64,000 bases of DNA, from the NCBI GenBank assembly GCA_019359435.1, contig JAHHHI010000075.1:33638-97637 (forward strand), read 5' to 3'. Below the pieces are notes generated by a model. It made no database searches. It saw only the letters and a list, made by a program, of their open reading frames with translations, and was not told the DNA's origin. Origin of the DNA: Kaiparowitsia implicata GSE-PSE-MK54-09C. GTDB taxonomy: Bacteria; Cyanobacteriota; Cyanobacteriia; Elainellales; Elainellaceae. This document shows positions 27,601 through 37,039 of this stretch, piece by piece. Each line of letters starts with the position of its first letter. Within the stretch, counting starts at the first letter, position 1. A program made the translations under genes and the position numbers.

Positions 27601-28615
27601 AGAACGGCTGCTTGAGGCATTGCAAGCTCCCCGTATGATCGAAGGTCGAGACGTGTATACAACAGCGAGTATCGGCATCGTGTTGGGCACGTCAGACTAT
27701 ACTCAAGCGTCTCATCTGTTGCGGGATGCAGATATTGCCATGTATCGCGCCAAGCAAAAGGGCAAAGCCCGATACGAAATCTTTGATGCTGAGATGCACA
27801 CGCAAGCACTGCATCGCCTCCACCTAGAAAATGACCTGCGTCACGCCATTAAACATCAGGAATTTGTGTTGCACTATCAGCCCATTGTCGCCCTGAGCAC
27901 GGGGCTGTTGGTGGGGTTTGAAGCCTTGATCCGCTGGCAGCATCCCACGCAAGGGTTAAAGGCTCCAGCCGTTTTTATTGCGATCGCAGAAGAAACAGGG
28001 CTGATTACAAAGTTAGATTACTGGGCACTTCGGACAGCGTGCCGTCAACTGGCTGCATGGCGGACTAACTTTCCAACTCTGTCTGCTGTGAGGGTGAGTG
28101 TAAACCTCTCGGCACAAGACCTGCAACGTACTGATCTGCTTGAAGAAGTAGATCGAATCCTCACTCAAACTGGATTGCCTGGGCATTGCCTGACGTTAGA
28201 AATTACTGAAAGTATGTTGATTGAGGATGTTGAATCTACAATCCAAACGCTGAGGCAGTTAAAGGAACGGGATATTCAGATCAGCATTGACGATTTTGGG
28301 ACGGGGTATTCATCGTTGAATTATCTGCATCGGCTACCCGTTGATAATCTAAAAGTTGATCGCGAATTTGTGAACCAAATTCAAACGGGCCAACGCAACC
28401 ATCAGATTGTTGAAACCATTATGGCTCTGAGCAATCAGCTAGAACTGAGTGCGATCGCCGAAGGCATTGAAACCCCGCAACAACTAGATCGACTGTGCCG
28501 CTTGGGCTATAAGTTGGGTCAAGGCTATTTATTTTCTAGACCATTGAGTCAAGACGCGATAGAAGCCCTGCTCGCCACTCACACGACCCAGTACTTTCTG
28601 CCGAGCGAACGCTGA
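24617..28615 (+). CDS. Multi-PAS/GAF sensor with GGDEF and EAL domains
   Basis: The protein has about 1332 residues from MAKQPLFSREQ. Domain order is PAS, PAS, GAF (about residues 310-490), three more PAS/PAC repeats each ending in the DRKQAE linker, then GGDEF (LGGDEFVILL near residue 973) and EAL (FEALIRWQHP near 1100, DDFGTGYSSLNYL). Both output motifs are intact, so synthesis and breakdown of cyclic di-GMP are both possible. There is no N-terminal membrane segment, which implies a cytoplasmic sensor. The GAF domain contains a tandem ESQA repeat (25697-25732). The start is chosen by domain logic, and no ribosome binding site is clear. No operon partner is seen. Confidence 0.9.
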   Translation: MAKQPLFSREQIDPEDWQNTPEPIQRLVESLIAGATRSETERHLGQFLDATPIGIAVHNAAGQLTYFNQTGRSLLGLEPPPHLTVQQFSEFFLIYQEGTQQLYPIDALPGVRALAGEATWADDLELRHGDWVMPLEVWATPIFDDQGQVAYAITAFQDISDRKRVEAEGKRRELERQTVENTLLKSEQRYRQVIQAQTDLILRSLPDTTITFANQALCRALGRELADVLGMQWCSFVPPDEVKAIHRKIAALTPNAPIFENINQDYRANNQVGWTQWVNLGIFDGSQLIEIQSVGRDITELKQKILREQALNRVFQAIHNSLDLDTIFATATAETVQLLGSVNCYVVQYLPNLGVWRYVAESQAESQAESQAEESPSEANHPTLIGFEIADAANPFATQLKQLKSVRIEDTSILQDVINQAVAQTIPGAWLLIPLTVDGKLWGAFTLLVREQFSIWHDDQVELAQAVATQLEVAIQQAKLYQQAQLDLAERRQVEIALRDSKARFHHMAANVPGAIFRYLLRPDGTDSLLYMSSGCYRLWEVGAQEVLADVSVLWQMVHPEDVPAMQASVLESAQTLMPWLHAWRITTPSGQKKWLEAAGSPTLQPNGDVIWDTLVLDVSDRKQAEAERKQAEAALKQSEQRFRSLFEETPNIAVQGYNTQRRVIYWNQVSERLYGYTKSEALGQTLEDLIIPPEMREEVVAGVQRWITEGQAIPADELSLMRKGGSRVAVYSSHIMLVNTAGEQEIYCVDIDLSDRKQAEDAVRASETRYRLLAENSNDLICLHDLEGHYLYVSPSCEPLLGYRYDEMLGQNAYRFFHPDDCDRIQQESHLAAISGKPMPVTYRIRHKSGRYLWFETLTKPIVDAAGQPMRLQTTSRDVTERVKAQHQLKHDALHDALTGLPNRHLLMERLELAMNRVQRSSRYRFSVLFLDLDRFKVINDSLGHLAGDQLLIAIAQTLKATLRNLDVVARLGGDEFVILLEDVEDIQEAVRAAERLLEALQAPRMIEGRDVYTTASIGIVLGTSDYTQASHLLRDADIAMYRAKQKGKARYEIFDAEMHTQALHRLHLENDLRHAIKHQEFVLHYQPIVALSTGLLVGFEALIRWQHPTQGLKAPAVFIAIAEETGLITKLDYWALRTACRQLAAWRTNFPTLSAVRVSVNLSAQDLQRTDLLEEVDRILTQTGLPGHCLTLEITESMLIEDVESTIQTLRQLKERDIQISIDDFGTGYSSLNYLHRLPVDNLKVDREFVNQIQTGQRNHQIVETIMALSNQLELSAIAEGIETPQQLDRLCRLGYKLGQGYLFSRPLSQDAIEALLATHTTQYFLPSER
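25697..25732 (+). repeat. Three 12-bp tandem units within the GAF domain
   Basis: GAATCTCAGGCC is repeated three times (last unit with one change), encoding ESQA three times. The reading frame is kept, so the number of units could vary without breaking the protein. Confidence 0.9.
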
Positions 28616-28972
28616 AGAGATTTTGGGGAGGGCGTTACCGACTAGGTGCTCCATCGCATTTGGGAGTTATTGCAGGTGGAATCTACAGCTATGGCGCTGC
28701 GATCGTGAGGTTGCATCGGCTGCAATTGGTAGGCTGCGATCGGTACTGTGAAGGGGCAGAGTCGCGACTTGGGGCGGGCATCTCTCCGCTAGAAGGCGAA
28801 AACACCGACCTCCGCTCGACCCGCATCGTCTCTAGAATAAGGACAGACGAAATACAGATGAATCTAAGCGCAACGCTAAGATTCGGTCATCTTAACTCAG
28901 TCCTATAGCGGTTCCTATTCAGTCAACCTTAAATCGAAATCATTCCAGAATTACCTCTACAGTTCTACGGCA
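28616..28972. other. Intergenic region upstream of clpB
   Basis: A weak frame at 28660-28908 has no ribosome binding site and no family features, and I do not call it. The region should hold the clpB promoter. No CIRCE-type inverted repeat was seen. Confidence 0.5.
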
Positions 28973-31594
28973 ATGCAACCCAATAACCCAAATCAATTTA
29001 CCGAAAAAGCCTGGGAGGCGATCGCCCGCACCCCTGACATGGCTAAGCAAGCCCAGCATCAGCAGATTGAACCCGAACACCTGATGCGATCGCTGCTTGA
29101 CCAAGACGATGGGTTGGTGATTAGCATCTTTAACCGAGCAGAGGTGAACGTGCCCCGAGTGCGCGAGTATACCGAAGCCGCCATCGCGCGGCAGCCCAAA
29201 GTCTCTGGCAGCGGCAACACTGTGTATCTAGGACGCGCCCTGGATACGCTGCTTGATCGGGCAGATGAGTTTCGCAAAGAGTTCCGCGATGACTATATTT
29301 CTATCGAACATTTGCTGCTGGCTTATACCAGAGATGATCGGTTCGGCAAGGGACTTTTCAAAGAACTGAAGCTCGACGAAGACACGCTAAAGCGGGTGGT
29401 GAAGCAAGTGCGCGGCAATCAAACAGTGACGGATCAAAATCCTGAAGGCAAGTACGAAGCCTTAGAGAAATATGGCCGCGACCTCACCGCAATGGCCCGC
29501 TTGGGCAAACTGGACCCGGTGATCGGGCGCGATGACGAGATTCGCCGCACTATCCAAATTCTCTCGCGGCGCACCAAGAATAATCCGGTGCTGATTGGGG
29601 AACCCGGTGTAGGCAAAACGGCGATCGCCGAAGGGCTGGCTCAGCGCATCGTCAAAGGCGATGTGCCCGAATCCCTTAAAGATCGCAAGCTGATTGCGCT
29701 AGATATGGGGGCGCTGATTGCCGGTGCTAAGTATCGCGGTGAGTTTGAAGAGCGGCTGAAAGCCGTGCTAAAGGAAGTGACCGAATCCAACGGCACCATC
29801 ATTCTCTTTATTGACGAGATTCACACCGTGGTTGGGGCCGGGGCCAGTCAGGGGTCGATGGATGCAGGCAACCTGCTCAAGCCGATGCTGGCGCGGGGCG
29901 AACTGCGCTGCATTGGCGCAACGACGCTGGATGAGTATCGCAAATACATCGAGAAGGATGCGGCGCTAGAGCGGCGCTTCCAGCAGGTGTATGTGGATCA
30001 GCCCTCGGTCGAAGATACTGTGTCCATTTTGCGGGGACTGAAGGATCGCTACGAAACCCACCATAACGTCAAGATTGCGGACAACTCTCTGGTGGCGGCG
30101 GCCATGCTGTCAAATCGCTACATTAGCGATCGCTTCTTGCCTGACAAAGCCATTGATTTGGTGGATGAAGCCGCTGCCAAGCTGAAGATGGAAGTCACCT
30201 CTAAGCCCGAAGAGCTGGATGAGGTGGATCGCAAAATTCTGCAAATCGAGATGGAGCGACTGTCGCTGCAAAAGGAAACCGATATGGCCTCGCGCGATCG
30301 CCTCGATAAACTCGATCGCGAATTGGCCGATCTCAAAGAAACCCAGACCGCACTCAATGCGCAGTGGCAGGCCGAAAAAGAACTGCTCGACGAGCGCAAA
30401 GCACTGAAAGAAGAAATCGATCAAGTCACGATCGAGATTGAACAGGCTGAGCGCAGCTATGACCTTAACCGCGCGGCCGAACTGAAATATGGCAAGCTCA
30501 ACCAACTCCAAAAACGATTGGAGGAGGCCGAAGTTCGCCTTTCCCAAACCCAGTCGAGCGGCAGGCTGCTGCTGCGAGAAGAGGTGACCGAGGCAGATAT
30601 TGCTGAGATCATCTCAAAATGGACGGGCATTCCGGTGATCAAGCTGGTGGAGTCGGAAATGCAAAAGCTGCTCAACCTAGACGATGTGCTGCATGAGCGG
30701 GTGATCGGCCAAAACGAAGCGGTGACGGCAGTCGCGGATTCAATCTTGCGATCGCGCGCTGGCATGTCTGACCCCAATCGCCCCATCGCCAGCTTCATCT
30801 TTCTTGGCCCCACCGGGGTCGGAAAAACAGAGTTGGCAAAGGCGCTGGCGGCCTACCTGTTCGACACCGAAGAGGCCATGGTGCGGGTCGACATGTCGGA
30901 ATATATGGAGAAGCACGCCGTCTCGCGGTTAGTGGGTGCGCCTCCGGGCTATGTGGGCTACGAAGAAGGCGGGCAGCTCACCGAGGCCATCCGCCGTCGC
31001 CCCTACTCCGTGGTGCTATTCGACGAAATCGAGAAGGCTCATCCCGATGTGTTCAACGTGTTTCTGCAAATTTTGGATGATGGTCGGGTGACCGACGCCC
31101 AGGGGCGCACGGTAGATTTCAAAAACACCATCATTATCATGACCAGCAACATTGGTTCGCAATACATTCTGGATGTGGTGGGAGAAGAAGCTCAGTATGA
31201 AGAGATGCGGGGGCGTGTGATGGATGCCATGCGCACTCACTTCCGCCCTGAGTTTTTGAATCGGGTGGATGAGTTCATCATCTTCCACGGGCTGCAAAAG
31301 AGCGAATTGCGGGAGATTGTGCGGCTGCAGGTGGTGCGAGTGGGGCAGCGGCTGAGCGATCGCAAGATGACGCTAAAGCTGTCAGATGCGGCACTCGACT
31401 TCTTGGCAGAGGTGGGCTATGACCCGGTGTATGGGGCACGCCCGCTGAAGCGCGCCATTCAGCGCGAATTAGAAACGGCGATCGCCAAATCTATCCTCCG
31501 AAGTGAGTTTGCCGAAGGCGATACCATCTACGTCGATGTGCAAAACGAGCGCCTCGCCTTTCAACGGCTCCCAGCGGATTTGGTCACGTCGTAA
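28973..31594 (+). CDS. clpB: ATP-dependent disaggregase ClpB
   Basis: The 873-residue Hsp100 chaperone resolubilises aggregated proteins with the DnaK system. The N-domain covers about 1-150. The first AAA domain has GEPGVGKT (near residue 208) and [14 protein letters not shown]. The long coiled-coil middle domain spans about 410-530 ([20 protein letters not shown]). The second AAA domain has GPTGVGKT (near 612), [16 protein letters not shown] and a C-terminal sensor block [12 protein letters not shown]. The length and the presence of the middle domain separate it from ClpC. It is monocistronic, with a bidirectional terminator 165 bases downstream. Confidence 0.97.
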   Translation: MQPNNPNQFTEKAWEAIARTPDMAKQAQHQQIEPEHLMRSLLDQDDGLVISIFNRAEVNVPRVREYTEAAIARQPKVSGSGNTVYLGRALDTLLDRADEFRKEFRDDYISIEHLLLAYTRDDRFGKGLFKELKLDEDTLKRVVKQVRGNQTVTDQNPEGKYEALEKYGRDLTAMARLGKLDPVIGRDDEIRRTIQILSRRTKNNPVLIGEPGVGKTAIAEGLAQRIVKGDVPESLKDRKLIALDMGALIAGAKYRGEFEERLKAVLKEVTESNGTIILFIDEIHTVVGAGASQGSMDAGNLLKPMLARGELRCIGATTLDEYRKYIEKDAALERRFQQVYVDQPSVEDTVSILRGLKDRYETHHNVKIADNSLVAAAMLSNRYISDRFLPDKAIDLVDEAAAKLKMEVTSKPEELDEVDRKILQIEMERLSLQKETDMASRDRLDKLDRELADLKETQTALNAQWQAEKELLDERKALKEEIDQVTIEIEQAERSYDLNRAAELKYGKLNQLQKRLEEAEVRLSQTQSSGRLLLREEVTEADIAEIISKWTGIPVIKLVESEMQKLLNLDDVLHERVIGQNEAVTAVADSILRSRAGMSDPNRPIASFIFLGPTGVGKTELAKALAAYLFDTEEAMVRVDMSEYMEKHAVSRLVGAPPGYVGYEEGGQLTEAIRRRPYSVVLFDEIEKAHPDVFNVFLQILDDGRVTDAQGRTVDFKNTIIIMTSNIGSQYILDVVGEEAQYEEMRGRVMDAMRTHFRPEFLNRVDEFIIFHGLQKSELREIVRLQVVRVGQRLSDRKMTLKLSDAALDFLAEVGYDPVYGARPLKRAIQRELETAIAKSILRSEFAEGDTIYVDVQNERLAFQRLPADLVTS

Positions 31595-31757
31595 TCTGCG
31601 CTGCGTCAGCCCCACGCCGCGCGCCCTATGGGGTGCTGGAAACCTTTGCAGCGTCCGGTTTTCAAAACATTGGCTCTCCCAGCTCTCTAATGCGACAGGT
31701 GCGACATGAGTTCGATCGAACTGGTTCAGCCCCTCAGCGCTAGACAGAAACACCGCT

Positions 31758-31792
31758 AAACCGTTCTGCCCGCGTCGCAGGCAGAACGGTTT
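31758..31792. terminator. Bidirectional terminator between clpB and the GT4 gene
   Basis: A perfect 13-bp stem (AAACCGTTCTGCC with its complement) surrounds a 9-base loop; A and T runs at the stem base serve both directions. The flanking genes converge. Confidence 0.8.
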
Positions 31793-31818
31793 TATGCAGT
31801 TGCCGAACTGGCATGATA

Positions 31819-33093
31819 TCAGCCAAACCCCTTGCTTTTAGAGGCTTTGGCCACATTTTTTGTGGCTGTGGTGGGCGCGATGCCTGCCAATTCCTTAAGA
31901 AGCTGAATCTGCTGGGGCAACAGTGTCACTAGGTCGTAGCGATCCACAATGGTTTGGCGGGCGCGCTGGCGCAGAGCTTGCATTTCCTCTGGGTGGGTGA
32001 GTGCTTCTTCGATGCGGTCGGCGATTTTTTTGGGCGAGAAGAAGTCAACCAGCAGCCCGTTAACGCCATCCTCGATCACTTCACGCACGGGGGGCGTATC
32101 GGAGGCGACCACCAGGCAGCCCGACGAGAGCGCCTCCATCAGCGACCACGACAGCACAAAGGGGCGAGTGAGGTAGACGTGGACTTTGGAGGCGCGCAGC
32201 ACTTGCTTGTAATCGCCGTAGGGCATGGTTCCGGCAAAGTGAACCCGGTTCAGATCTAGCGAAAACTTTTCTAGCATGATGTCTTTGAAGCTGTTGCCCT
32301 TGGGGGGATTGGGGCCATAAGCAATGCGATCGCCCGCCACAATAACCACATGGCAGTTGGGGCGGCGCTCGGTGAGATGAGCGATCGCCTCAATAAATTG
32401 AGGAAAACCGCGATAGGCATCCATTCCCCGAGCGACATAGGTCACCACCTCATCCACATCCGATAGATCAAGGTTGTAGTTTGGCAGCACCAGCTTTGCG
32501 CCGGGTTCGGGATGGAAGTAGGTGGTATTGATGCCGTCATGCATCACGTCTATTTTGTTGTGGAACTCGGGCGGAAACTGCGATCGCTGCCAGTAGGTCG
32601 GCGAGATGCCCCGATCGCTGCTGTAGAGATCGACCAGCATGGGCGCATTGCTAGCCCGAATCCGCAACCGATCATCCGCCGTGAGGGGATAGGCCGGATC
32701 AAAATCCGCATCGGTTCCCGTGGCGTGGTTAAACCATTCAAAATACGACAGCAGCTTGGCCTCAGGAAAGACATCTTTGATGAACATGCCATTGCCCCAG
32801 CCCGAATGACTGCACACCACCTCGGGCACAAACCCCGCATCCCTAAGCTGCAACCCCATTCGCACCACCCCCTGCCCGTGCAGCACCGCACTTTCGTAAT
32901 TGCGGATGTAGTGATGAATCTCTGCATGGGGCTCACGGCTAGGGGCATAGTTCACCTTGCTAACGCCAGCAATTTGCACGGGGTCAGTGTGCTTGGTGCC
33001 ATAGACCACCTGGTTTTTAGGATCTTTGGCGAGCGCCGCTGCCAGTTCGCGAAACTGAGCCGGAAAGTTATTGTGCAAAAACAAAACGCGCAT
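31819..33093 (-). CDS. Family 4 glycosyltransferase
   Basis: The 424-residue protein has the two-Rossmann GT-B layout. The N-terminal part has MRVLFLHNNFPAQFRELAAA and VCSHSGWGNGMFIKDVFPEA. The C-terminal donor-binding part has VTYVARGMDAYRGFPQFIEA, HVYLTRPFVLSWSLMEALSS and PPVREVIEDGVNGLLVDFFS. The last two correspond to the E(x7)E region of GT4 enzymes. It has a basic, disordered tail (KNVAKASKSKGFG). It is soluble or peripheral. The acceptor is unknown and no polysaccharide cluster surrounds it. It converges on clpB. Confidence 0.88.
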   Translation of the reverse strand: MRVLFLHNNFPAQFRELAAALAKDPKNQVVYGTKHTDPVQIAGVSKVNYAPSREPHAEIHHYIRNYESAVLHGQGVVRMGLQLRDAGFVPEVVCSHSGWGNGMFIKDVFPEAKLLSYFEWFNHATGTDADFDPAYPLTADDRLRIRASNAPMLVDLYSSDRGISPTYWQRSQFPPEFHNKIDVMHDGINTTYFHPEPGAKLVLPNYNLDLSDVDEVVTYVARGMDAYRGFPQFIEAIAHLTERRPNCHVVIVAGDRIAYGPNPPKGNSFKDIMLEKFSLDLNRVHFAGTMPYGDYKQVLRASKVHVYLTRPFVLSWSLMEALSSGCLVVASDTPPVREVIEDGVNGLLVDFFSPKKIADRIEEALTHPEEMQALRQRARQTIVDRYDLVTLLPQQIQLLKELAGIAPTTATKNVAKASKSKGFG

Positions 33094-33527
33094 GGCAAGT
33101 TGGGGGCATCACTTCACTGTCTTTATGACATATCACTCTATCGCGCGCGACTTACGCAAAAAAATGCAACACGGGATTTTCTGCCTTAGGCAACTCCATC
33201 AGGCTGTGGCTCTTGCAAGCAGCGGCTTTGACCGTTGTGCTGGCGTCTGTGCTGGCGTCTCACCTCTGTAAATGTGAGGACAGACGACTGGCAGGGTTCA
33301 GCAGTTTCTTTTAACGTAAACATATGACTAACTTAAAAGTATGACGGTGTGTCTATTGCGTCTATCCAGAATTCGCCTGCGTATTCTGCTTAGATAGTGC
33401 CATTTTTAGATCGTGCCGTTCAGACTCCTTAAGTCGCAGCCTTTGGATTTAGATAGAGAGCCAAGATCAGCTTCAGTTTGGTTTGTCCGGTTTGATTTAG
33501 TTCAATACATTAAACGGAGCAAGACCC
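33094..33527. other. Divergent intergenic region
   Basis: It holds a 12-bp tandem duplication (GTGCTGGCGTCT twice, 33236-33259) and is otherwise featureless. Promoters for the GT4 gene and the small secreted protein are expected here. Confidence 0.5.
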
Positions 33528-33884
33528 ATGAACACGCAACAGTGGCGATCGCAGCGAATGATGGTAATGGTTATGACGGCTGGGCTAGGCATACTGCTGG
33601 CACAGCCCGGTCACACTCAGAATGCGACCGATGCAGACTCTCTGTCGCCTTCGTTGCAGGGTTCGCCGGAGTCGCGGGGTGGGTTTGATGATTATCAGCG
33701 GCTCTTTCCTGAGGAGGGTGGCGGTGGCGGCAGCACGGTCGATCTAGCAGAGATTTCTGAGGAAATCAACCAACGGGCTACGGAAGGGCCGACCGCGTCA
33801 CCCACGCCGCTGACCCTGCCTGACATTCGCCCTGATTTTGATCTGTATACGCCAGAGCCTCGCCTGCGTTTTCCGCTGCGCTAG
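33528..33884 (+). CDS. Small secreted protein, unknown function
   Basis: The 118-residue protein has a signal peptide (MNTQQWRSQR, hydrophobic MMVMVMTAGLGILLA, likely cleavage after GHTQ). A GGAG lies 10 bases before the ATG. The mature part of about 85 residues is low in complexity, with a GGGGG run, acidic patches and a C-terminus rich in Pro (PTPLTLPDIRPDFDLYTPEP). I recognise no domain. The stop TAG is the first element of a double-hairpin repeat. Confidence 0.65.
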   Translation: MNTQQWRSQRMMVMVMTAGLGILLAQPGHTQNATDADSLSPSLQGSPESRGGFDDYQRLFPEEGGGGGSTVDLAEISEEINQRATEGPTASPTPLTLPDIRPDFDLYTPEPRLRFPLR

Positions 33885-34021
33885 GGGCTGTCATCAATCA
33901 GCCGCTGATGACTCAGAACTCAACGGGTACAGCCCCTAACCTGTTTTTGGGTCGGGTTTTGGGTTGGGCGTGGCAACGCTGATGGAATCAGGATTTCAGC
34001 CAGAATGGATGACACGCCCTA
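33882..34021 (+). repeat. Double-hairpin dispersed repeat, copy 4, spanning two stop codons
   Basis: The left half GGGGCTGTCATCAATCAG ... ACAGCCCC and right half GGGCGTGGCAACGC ... GATGACACGCCC follow each other. Its first bases are the TAG of the secreted-protein gene. Its last bases CTA are the stop of the histidine kinase on the opposite strand. The repeat is therefore the whole convergent intergenic region. Confidence 0.85.
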
Positions 34022-36646
34022 GCGCGCGCTAAGGGAGGCGATCGCCTGCTGAACAGGAATTTGAATCACAAACTCAGCGCCTGATTCGGTAGGTGCGCAA
34101 TACAGCTTGCCGTGGTGGCGCTCCATCACAATCTGATAGCTAATCGAAAGCCCCATGCCCGTGCCCTTGCCGATGGGCTTGGTGGTAAAGAATGGGTCAA
34201 ATAACCGTGCCCGCACTGCGTCGGGAATGGCTGGCCCAGTGTTGGTGATGCGGATGTTGACCCACTCGGTGCCGTAGCGTTCGCTACAGATCTCAATGCG
34301 AGGCGGGGCAGGGCGATCGCCCTTGGCCCAATAGCCCCGCTCAAAAGCCTCATCGATCGCATCAATCGCGTTGCTCAGCAAGTTCATAAACACTTGGTTC
34401 AACTGCCCGGCATAGCATTCCACCTCGGGCAGCGGGCTGTAATGGCGCAGAATTTCTATTTCAGGGCGCATGTGCTCGACCTCATTCACCCGCAGGCTGC
34501 GGGGTTTGATGCGGTTCTGCAAAATCATCAGCGTGCTGTCGATGCCGTCGTGCAGGTTCACCCCTTTGAATTCAGCTTCATCCATCCGCGAGAAGGTGCG
34601 GAGCGACGCGACGATTTTTTGAATGCGCTCTGCGCCCACTCGCATCGAGGCCAAGAGCTTGGGTAAGTCAGTCAGCAAAAAGTCGAGGTCTATGGCGTCG
34701 GTTTCGTCGGCGATCGCCGGATGGGGCACTGGATAGTGCTGTTGATAGAGCTTGATCAGCCCCAGCAAATCTTGTGTGTATCCGTTGGCATGGGTGAGGT
34801 TGCCATAAATAAAGTTCACAGGGTTGTTGATTTCATGCGCCACCCCGGCCACGAGTTGGCCCAGAGACGACATTTTTTCGGCCTGAATCATCTGGGATTG
34901 GGTATGTTGCAGCTCCTGTAATGCGTGCTCTAGATCAGTGGCCTGTTGCTGAAGTTGGAGCTCGGCGCGTTTGCGATCGCTGATATCGCTGATGACCACC
35001 ATCAATCCCATAATCTGGTTGCTTCGATCTTTAATGGCATCGCCCCGCAGCAGACAGGGAATTTTGGTGCCGGTGCGCGATCGCAGCTCGACTTCTCCGG
35101 CCCAGGTAAGACCCTGGGTCAGCGCCTGCAGAATGGGTACAGCAGTCGTTGGGTCAGAAAACGCACTGGGAATTCCCCCCGCATCAATAAAGGCTTGAGG
35201 CGTCTCATACTCTAACAAGTTGACATAGGCTGCATTAACGAAAATGGGCACCCCGTCTGCACTGGCAAAACCAATGGCGTCGCTAGAGCTTTCAACAGCT
35301 TGCTTATAGAGGGTGAGCTCAATCTCGGCCTGCTTGCGATCGCTAATATCCGTGAGCGTCACTACCAGTTGCTCGATCTGCCCAGCATCATTGTGGAGAG
35401 GCGCCACATTCAAGGAATACCAGAAGGTGGCCTCTGGGGTACTAAAGTGCTCCTCAAAGGTTACGCTGATGCCCAGCCGCACCGCTTGTTGATAGTAGTG
35501 ACGATAGTGCTTCGCCGCCTCTGGAGACAGCGCTTGCGCGAGCGTCAGTCCCTTAATTTGGGTGGGTGACGCTGGGCTGAGGTGGTCCATCGCCGCATTG
35601 AAATCCACAAACCGAAACTCCTGCCCACGCTCCAGCACATCTAACACAAAAATGCCGTAGTCTACCCCGTTCCAGATGTTCTGCAAAAACTGAGTTTGCT
35701 GCTTTAGCTCACTGGTGCGCTCTGCGACATGCCGTTCTAAGGTCGCTTTAGCCTGGTGCAACGCCAGAGACGCCAGCTTTTCATCGGTAATATCGCGCTG
35801 GCAGCCGATAATGCGAATGGGCACCCCGTTTATATCGCGAGTTGTCTGACAGATATCGTTAAACCAGCGATATTCTCCCTCCTGAGTCTGCATACGGTAT
35901 TCCACATCGTAGGCAGTCTGCCCGGTGATGTCATTGGCATGGGCCAAAAATGCGGCGTTCACCCACTCGAGATCCTCAGGATGCACGCTTGAAGACCAGG
36001 CTTCATAGCTGGCGCTGATGCTCCCTTCTTTGTAGCCGAGGGTGGCGCAATAGCCAAATGACCACCAGTAGCGGCAGCCAGGATGAGAGACATCGCCGTG
36101 GGCCACTTCAATTTCCCACAGCCCTTCGCGTGCTACATGGCTGATGAGTTTAACCCGCTCAATTATCTGCTTGCGTTCTTCCGCCAAGCGTTGCTGCTCG
36201 GTGACATCGGTGCACAGAGAATAGACGCCCAAGAACTGCCCTTGATCATCAAAGATGGGGGTATTAAACCATTCGCAGCTGATAATGTGGCCATCGCGCG
36301 TTCGGTTTTCGTTAATGCTGTGGGTGCCGCCGCCACGCTGCGCTAGGGCTTGCAAGACCTCGCTGACTTGGGCCTGGGCCTGAGCGGGGATAATGCGCTC
36401 AATCATGTTGTGATTCAGCGCTTCGTCGCGAGAAAAGCCAAAAATACGCTCAGCGGATTGGTTCCACTCCACCACTTTAAACTGCGCATCCCATTCAATC
36501 ACGGCCATGGGATTGTCGGCGAGCAGCACTTGATATTTTTGGATCAGCGACTGAAATGGCTGCTGGGGAGCAGACGGGGCGATCGCCCTTTCCAATTCTG
36601 CAACGCGCTGACGCAAGGCGTTTAATTCATCAACGTTAGTCTGCAT
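34019..36646 (-). CDS. Multi-PAS sensor histidine kinase
   Basis: The protein has 875 residues. Four PAS domains (roughly 30-150, 165-285, 315-430 and 440-560; FGFSRDEALNHNM, WWSFGYCATLGYKEG) are joined by PAC linkers (DISDRKQAE). A dimerisation region with H-box SSLGQLVAGVAHEINNPVNF follows. The ATPase domain has NQVFMNLLSNAIDAIDEAFE (N box), RLFDPFFTTKPIGKGTGMGL (F and G1 boxes) and GAEFVIQIP. No membrane segment or receiver domain is present, so it is a cytoplasmic orphan kinase whose response regulator lies elsewhere. The ATG at 36646 gives a normal N-terminus (MQTNVDELNALRQRVAELE). Confidence 0.9.
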   Translation of the reverse strand: MQTNVDELNALRQRVAELERAIAPSAPQQPFQSLIQKYQVLLADNPMAVIEWDAQFKVVEWNQSAERIFGFSRDEALNHNMIERIIPAQAQAQVSEVLQALAQRGGGTHSINENRTRDGHIISCEWFNTPIFDDQGQFLGVYSLCTDVTEQQRLAEERKQIIERVKLISHVAREGLWEIEVAHGDVSHPGCRYWWSFGYCATLGYKEGSISASYEAWSSSVHPEDLEWVNAAFLAHANDITGQTAYDVEYRMQTQEGEYRWFNDICQTTRDINGVPIRIIGCQRDITDEKLASLALHQAKATLERHVAERTSELKQQTQFLQNIWNGVDYGIFVLDVLERGQEFRFVDFNAAMDHLSPASPTQIKGLTLAQALSPEAAKHYRHYYQQAVRLGISVTFEEHFSTPEATFWYSLNVAPLHNDAGQIEQLVVTLTDISDRKQAEIELTLYKQAVESSSDAIGFASADGVPIFVNAAYVNLLEYETPQAFIDAGGIPSAFSDPTTAVPILQALTQGLTWAGEVELRSRTGTKIPCLLRGDAIKDRSNQIMGLMVVISDISDRKRAELQLQQQATDLEHALQELQHTQSQMIQAEKMSSLGQLVAGVAHEINNPVNFIYGNLTHANGYTQDLLGLIKLYQQHYPVPHPAIADETDAIDLDFLLTDLPKLLASMRVGAERIQKIVASLRTFSRMDEAEFKGVNLHDGIDSTLMILQNRIKPRSLRVNEVEHMRPEIEILRHYSPLPEVECYAGQLNQVFMNLLSNAIDAIDEAFERGYWAKGDRPAPPRIEICSERYGTEWVNIRITNTGPAIPDAVRARLFDPFFTTKPIGKGTGMGLSISYQIVMERHHGKLYCAPTESGAEFVIQIPVQQAIASLSAR

Positions 36647-37039
36647 AGCTTTGCAAAACCCTGGATGGCAACTGAGGGAAAGGCGCTATGGCATCCCCAT
36701 GGTTGCCCTTAGGTTGCCCAGCCTGCGCCTGAGGTAACAAAAGGATGCCTTGAGTCTGCCATTTGCGCAGGCTCAAGGTGGTTTCTCCCCAGCGTTGCTC
36801 AACGTTTAAACAAATGCAGAGGACTGCTATCTGGCAGCCCTTTGCGCCTTCTAGACCCGGCTGTAGGAAGGGGACTGGAAGGCCTCTGACGAGGTGTGGA
36901 TGACTCGCCATGAATCTAAATTTATGTAAACGGTTCGCTAAATGAGCCGGATGCAGGCCAAGAGTTTGCAGTGGACACATCGCCAGAGGCAAAAATACAT
37001 CTAAAATAATCAGGATTTATCGCACGACACCAAACCGCT
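36647..37039. other. Divergent intergenic region between the histidine kinase and carB
   Basis: There is no credible gene; a minus-strand frame at 36636-36992 looks like a chance frame. It should contain promoters for both genes. I recognise no arginine or pyrimidine operator. Confidence 0.5.

Noticed and set aside
28660..28908. 82-residue plus-strand frame before clpB
   Set aside because: No ribosome binding site, mixed composition and no family features; it lies where the clpB promoter is expected.
36636..36992. 118-residue minus-strand frame upstream of the histidine kinase
   Set aside because: Overlaps the true kinase start and shows no coding signature.
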